Shown piece after piece: positions 63,501 through 64,000 of a DNA stretch of 64,000 bases. The number at the start of each line of letters is the position of its first letter. Position 1 is the first letter of the stretch. The stretch comes from Dyella_B sp035690825 (GTDB lineage Bacteria; Pseudomonadota; Gammaproteobacteria; Xanthomonadales; Rhodanobacteraceae). The translations under genes and the position numbers were made by a program. Below the pieces are notes generated by a model. The model worked only from the letters and a program-made list of their open reading frames with translations. It searched no databases and was not told the origin of the DNA. The stretch lies in NCBI RefSeq assembly GCF_051954575.1, contig NZ_JBQCHP010000028.1, forward strand, positions 127,676 to 191,675, read 5' to 3'.

Positions 63501-64000
63501 CCGGCAACAATGGCTGGATCACCATCGCGCCAGGCCCGGGCCTCAGCGCGACGATGAGCGCGGGCAACGCGGTATCGATTACCGCGCAAACCATCAGCAA
63601 CACGACGGTGGGCGGCAACGGCCAGCCGGTTCAGCAAGCCATCGGCCTGGGCGCCAATGGCTCAGGCCAGGCCATCAGCGGCGCGGTAGGCAGCGCGAGC
63701 AGCCATGCCGGCAACGTGAATGCGGCCGGTGTCGGTACCGCCCCCGGCCTGATCAATGGCACATCGCTTACCCTAGCCGATCCACACACGGTCAGCTCGG
63801 GCTCTACCGCTGCGGCCAACGCCAACCATGCGTCGCTGGCATCGCCACAAGTGGTTTCCACCCTGGTCGGCCCCAACGCCAGCATCAAACTGCCGCAAAC
63901 CGGTTTGTATGCCATCAACACGCAGCCCGGCAGCGCCTTCCTGATCGAAACCAACCCGCAATTCACCAAGTACAGCAACTTCATCAGCAGCGACTACATG
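57593..64000 (+). CDS. TpsA filamentous haemagglutinin-like adhesin, 5' part (cut by window edge)
   Basis: At least 2136 codons in an uninterrupted frame to the window end, so a giant secreted adhesin. The signal peptide ends near residue 82 (LRRQALWAALTLALG to AHAQ). The TPS secretion domain follows with NPNL (149-152) and NPNGITCGGCGFINAPRG (190 onwards). From about residue 340 come short degenerate beta-helix repeats (NSGTL, LSA, NAG), then EQ-rich and FISSDYM towards the window end. ATG 57593 has GAGG 9 nt upstream and is the only start able to include the signal peptide. A repeat lies inside the N-terminal region. Confidence 0.92.
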   Translation, partial: MKDTAVSRTANHQALAPSPTCSKGGLRWGDVPNSAANAHAGASASNPTLTQGRAQKAWRHSLRRQALWAALTLALGLPTAHAQTVPDGATHTNVIAAPNGTPVVNIAAPNNAGVSHNTYQQFNVSSNGLVLNNSGAISNTQLAGYITGNPNLGAGQSANVILNEVTSTQPSVLNGAMEVAGRAAQVIVANPNGITCGGCGFINAPRGTLVTGVPILDANGGLAGFNVTGGTITVNSQGLLSGNTDQVDLLARAVAINAGVWARQLNVVTGSNRIDYATLATQPLSATGATPAVALDVSALGGMYANAIRLVGTEAGLGVNSQGQIAAQNGDLTITSAGQVVLGGKTTATGNLGISATQALTNQGTLAAGGAVTLSGSDLSNNGTLYSGNAMSLSATGQLSNSGQIEAQKGSLTMQANGAFNNAAASSLYAGGAINLSAASFANAGTMEAAQGANVQIAGNASNSGTLQADAGNFVFNAGTLNNTGTLSANGSAALSAASTLTSTGTLVANGNVSLSAAQFTTAGTVQAGSALTVQGGTLTNSGKLYALGGAWMATLSGAFANQAGGDIYGSQSLVLNAASLANTGGIEAQQASTLALGGAFVNSGKLQSDQADITLSAASLSNTGTLSAYHNLQAQLSGTAQNSGVLVSGAAMNIAAASLDNQASGQMQSGTDLSLAAATQSNEGSINAKGNATLTGADLSNAANAQWIAGGALTLSQTGSVSNAGVLQAGSDLALMRAASLTNAMGATMYAGQDFNLGLAQTLTNAGMLYATRTGSFAAGSMNNSGTLRSAGTLALTSNGSVTSSGAIQAQQHLSLQSGGDFSNSGQLYAIDGALTAQVGGAFGSLGAGDIYSGQTITFNANSFANAGTLEAKQAIGVTAQGSASNSGTVQADNGNLAITGSSITNQGKFSATADTQLSATGALSNSGTVVTGGTLALTAASLVNSKQMQSGGSATVQAASVTNSGTLQAGGALSFLHNATLANWSSGQILAAQNLSADTASLLDNAGVIQAGGQLVVNGAGALTNEANSTLYGAQLTTLQLGGAFTNAGTTYGAQGFNLSAASLANTGSLRSGSSLSVTTRGDASNAGTVYALGNVNGNISGGLANTGVLAAQGNTTINAASLSGNGTLAASLQGDGSLGSSGDLIVTTTGTLADHGKALAAGTLSLTGGNVDLSNSQVRANTIALTANQGGVSNANGDLAANTTVTITTPGSLINTGGKISATTLALQAAALNNQSGSLVQTGSSDLNLSFTGAFINAGGTLATNAQNLSIRAASIDNSSGGTLQSAGNGTLTLVSSGDLVNNGGTIAGNGALSLQANGALNNSSGTLQSAGALNATANTLDNSGGFIKLTGAQALSLTTTGTLTNDAGGFIGGNGAVTVNTGSLSNAGQIYAGTNLGVTTQGALVNNGGALQALASSSVTSGGALSNRAGRIEAGSGNSNATLSVNAASLDGTNGRIANTAQGATTVSVAQTLINEGGTLGGQGVLTLSASNLDNNNAGKVVAGQALTLNLGGMSNNGGTVYAGSDIHWNNGGATLLNANGSLQSGGNLAFALAALDNNGGSLASNGNSSFNLGSFTGVGKVAAGQNLSISVGGDYTNAAGNQLSANNDLTLNVGGNFSNASGATLQAPNNLTVTAANIDNAAGATVNSNATTLSTGGTLSNEGNLNGASVTLNAGVLNNVANIIGGTVTATAGSLTNGSDLGSATDNNAYQSAIIAGSNNVALYVSGTLLNRDATIFTTGNLTLAGNANGGLSASITNFSGDIEADGSLVLNAQQFTNQRRAVNTAPYTLSSSEQASNKTTSSSTFDWTTDPNAVTWCNAYGQTSSNGHQLRCGPMGYYGDSGHETLTEQVTAVNRLASASAQSKLLASGDIIINGSVLNNASTIAAGNNLIINGQNGNNGGGGTSSYTVQNIAWTPTASVTSTDVRAVDGDYLGSRWYSNREDNGAPIVYWTGTSTSTIALDPSGNNGWITIAPGPGLSATMSAGNAVSITAQTISNTTVGGNGQPVQQAIGLGANGSGQAISGAVGSASSHAGNVNAAGVGTAPGLINGTSLTLADPHTVSSGSTAAANANHASLASPQVVSTLVGPNASIKLPQTGLYAINTQPGSAFLIETNPQFTKYSNFISSDYM
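57638..57756. repeat. CT/AG-rich repeat, copy D, inside tpsA
   Basis: CCCCTCCCCTACGTGCAGTA to ACCCTAACTCAGGGGAGGG, the same arrangement as copies B and C but with a different centre. It lies in frame in the first 55 codons of tpsA, between the start codon and the hydrophobic core of the signal peptide. Confidence 0.75.
58600..62950 (+). repeat. degenerate beta-helix repeats within tpsA
   Basis: The encoded protein repeats units of about 20 residues with patterns such as LSNSGTLYSG and AASLANTGSLRSG. The DNA is likewise repetitive (AACACCGGC, AACAGCGGC, CTGAGC). They give the rod-like beta-helix of filamentous adhesins. Unit edges are not fixed. Confidence 0.7.

Overview
The window is about 64 kb of GC-rich chromosomal DNA from a gammaproteobacterium. 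Several features suggest Xanthomonadales, most likely the Rhodanobacteraceae (Dyella, Luteibacter or Rhodanobacter type): an algZ-algR-hemC run, an L2-like Tat-exported class A beta-lactamase, GTAG-headed palindromic repeats resembling those of Stenotrophomonas, and a set of exported mannosidases. This placement is inferred from gene content and was not tested with a marker gene. No rRNA, tRNA or CRISPR array was seen.

Layout. 1-9.8 kb: acetyl-CoA synthetase (cut by the window edge), a membrane-anchored patatin-like lipase, a PA0069-type radical SAM protein, an S9 peptidase, exonuclease III, a UPF0149 protein, a pirin and a small SPFH protein. 9.9-13.5 kb: rsmG-parA-parB and a family 2 glycosyltransferase, then a 293-bp MITE-like element. 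13.8-22.9 kb: DUF488 protein, RssA-like patatin, WYL regulator, DUF481 outer-membrane protein, the leftward run esterase-algZ-algR-hemC, and an isochorismatase/FtrA-type regulator divergent pair. 23-34.8 kb: second S9 peptidase, YqjI-like PadR regulator with DUF899 protein, two DHA2-type MFS exporters, a LpxO-like hydroxylase, a FUSC exporter, a LysR regulator and a diguanylate cyclase. 35.4-41.1 kb: Dps, a DoxX-like membrane protein, the beta-lactamase, two tandem paralogous lipoproteins, and a membrane protein with an FAD monooxygenase. 41.2-43.8 kb: a lower-GC patch with NUDIX hydrolase and idi genes, flanked by a decayed BaeR-like regulator and a TonB-receptor remnant. 43.8-55.4 kb: a leftward mannosidase locus (GH92, GH125, GH2) with a three-gene histidine kinase/response regulator/EAL operon in the middle. 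55.8-64 kb: a two-partner secretion system, TpsB followed by a very large TpsA adhesin that runs off the window.

How genes work together. GH92, GH125 and GH2 together could strip alpha-1,2/1,3-, alpha-1,6- and beta-linked mannose from high-mannose N-glycans. The signalling operon between them combines a sensor kinase, a receiver and a cyclic-di-GMP phosphodiesterase with tightly overlapping genes. TpsB should export TpsA. AlgZ/AlgR is a LytTR-type two-component system.

The most striking theme is how often small palindromic elements touch coding sequence. At least three repeat families and one MITE-like element lie in the window. They supply the stop codon or C-terminal residues of five genes (rsmG, the glycosyltransferase, an S9 peptidase, the DoxX-like protein, GH125). 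One copy sits in frame inside the signal-peptide region of the TpsA adhesin.
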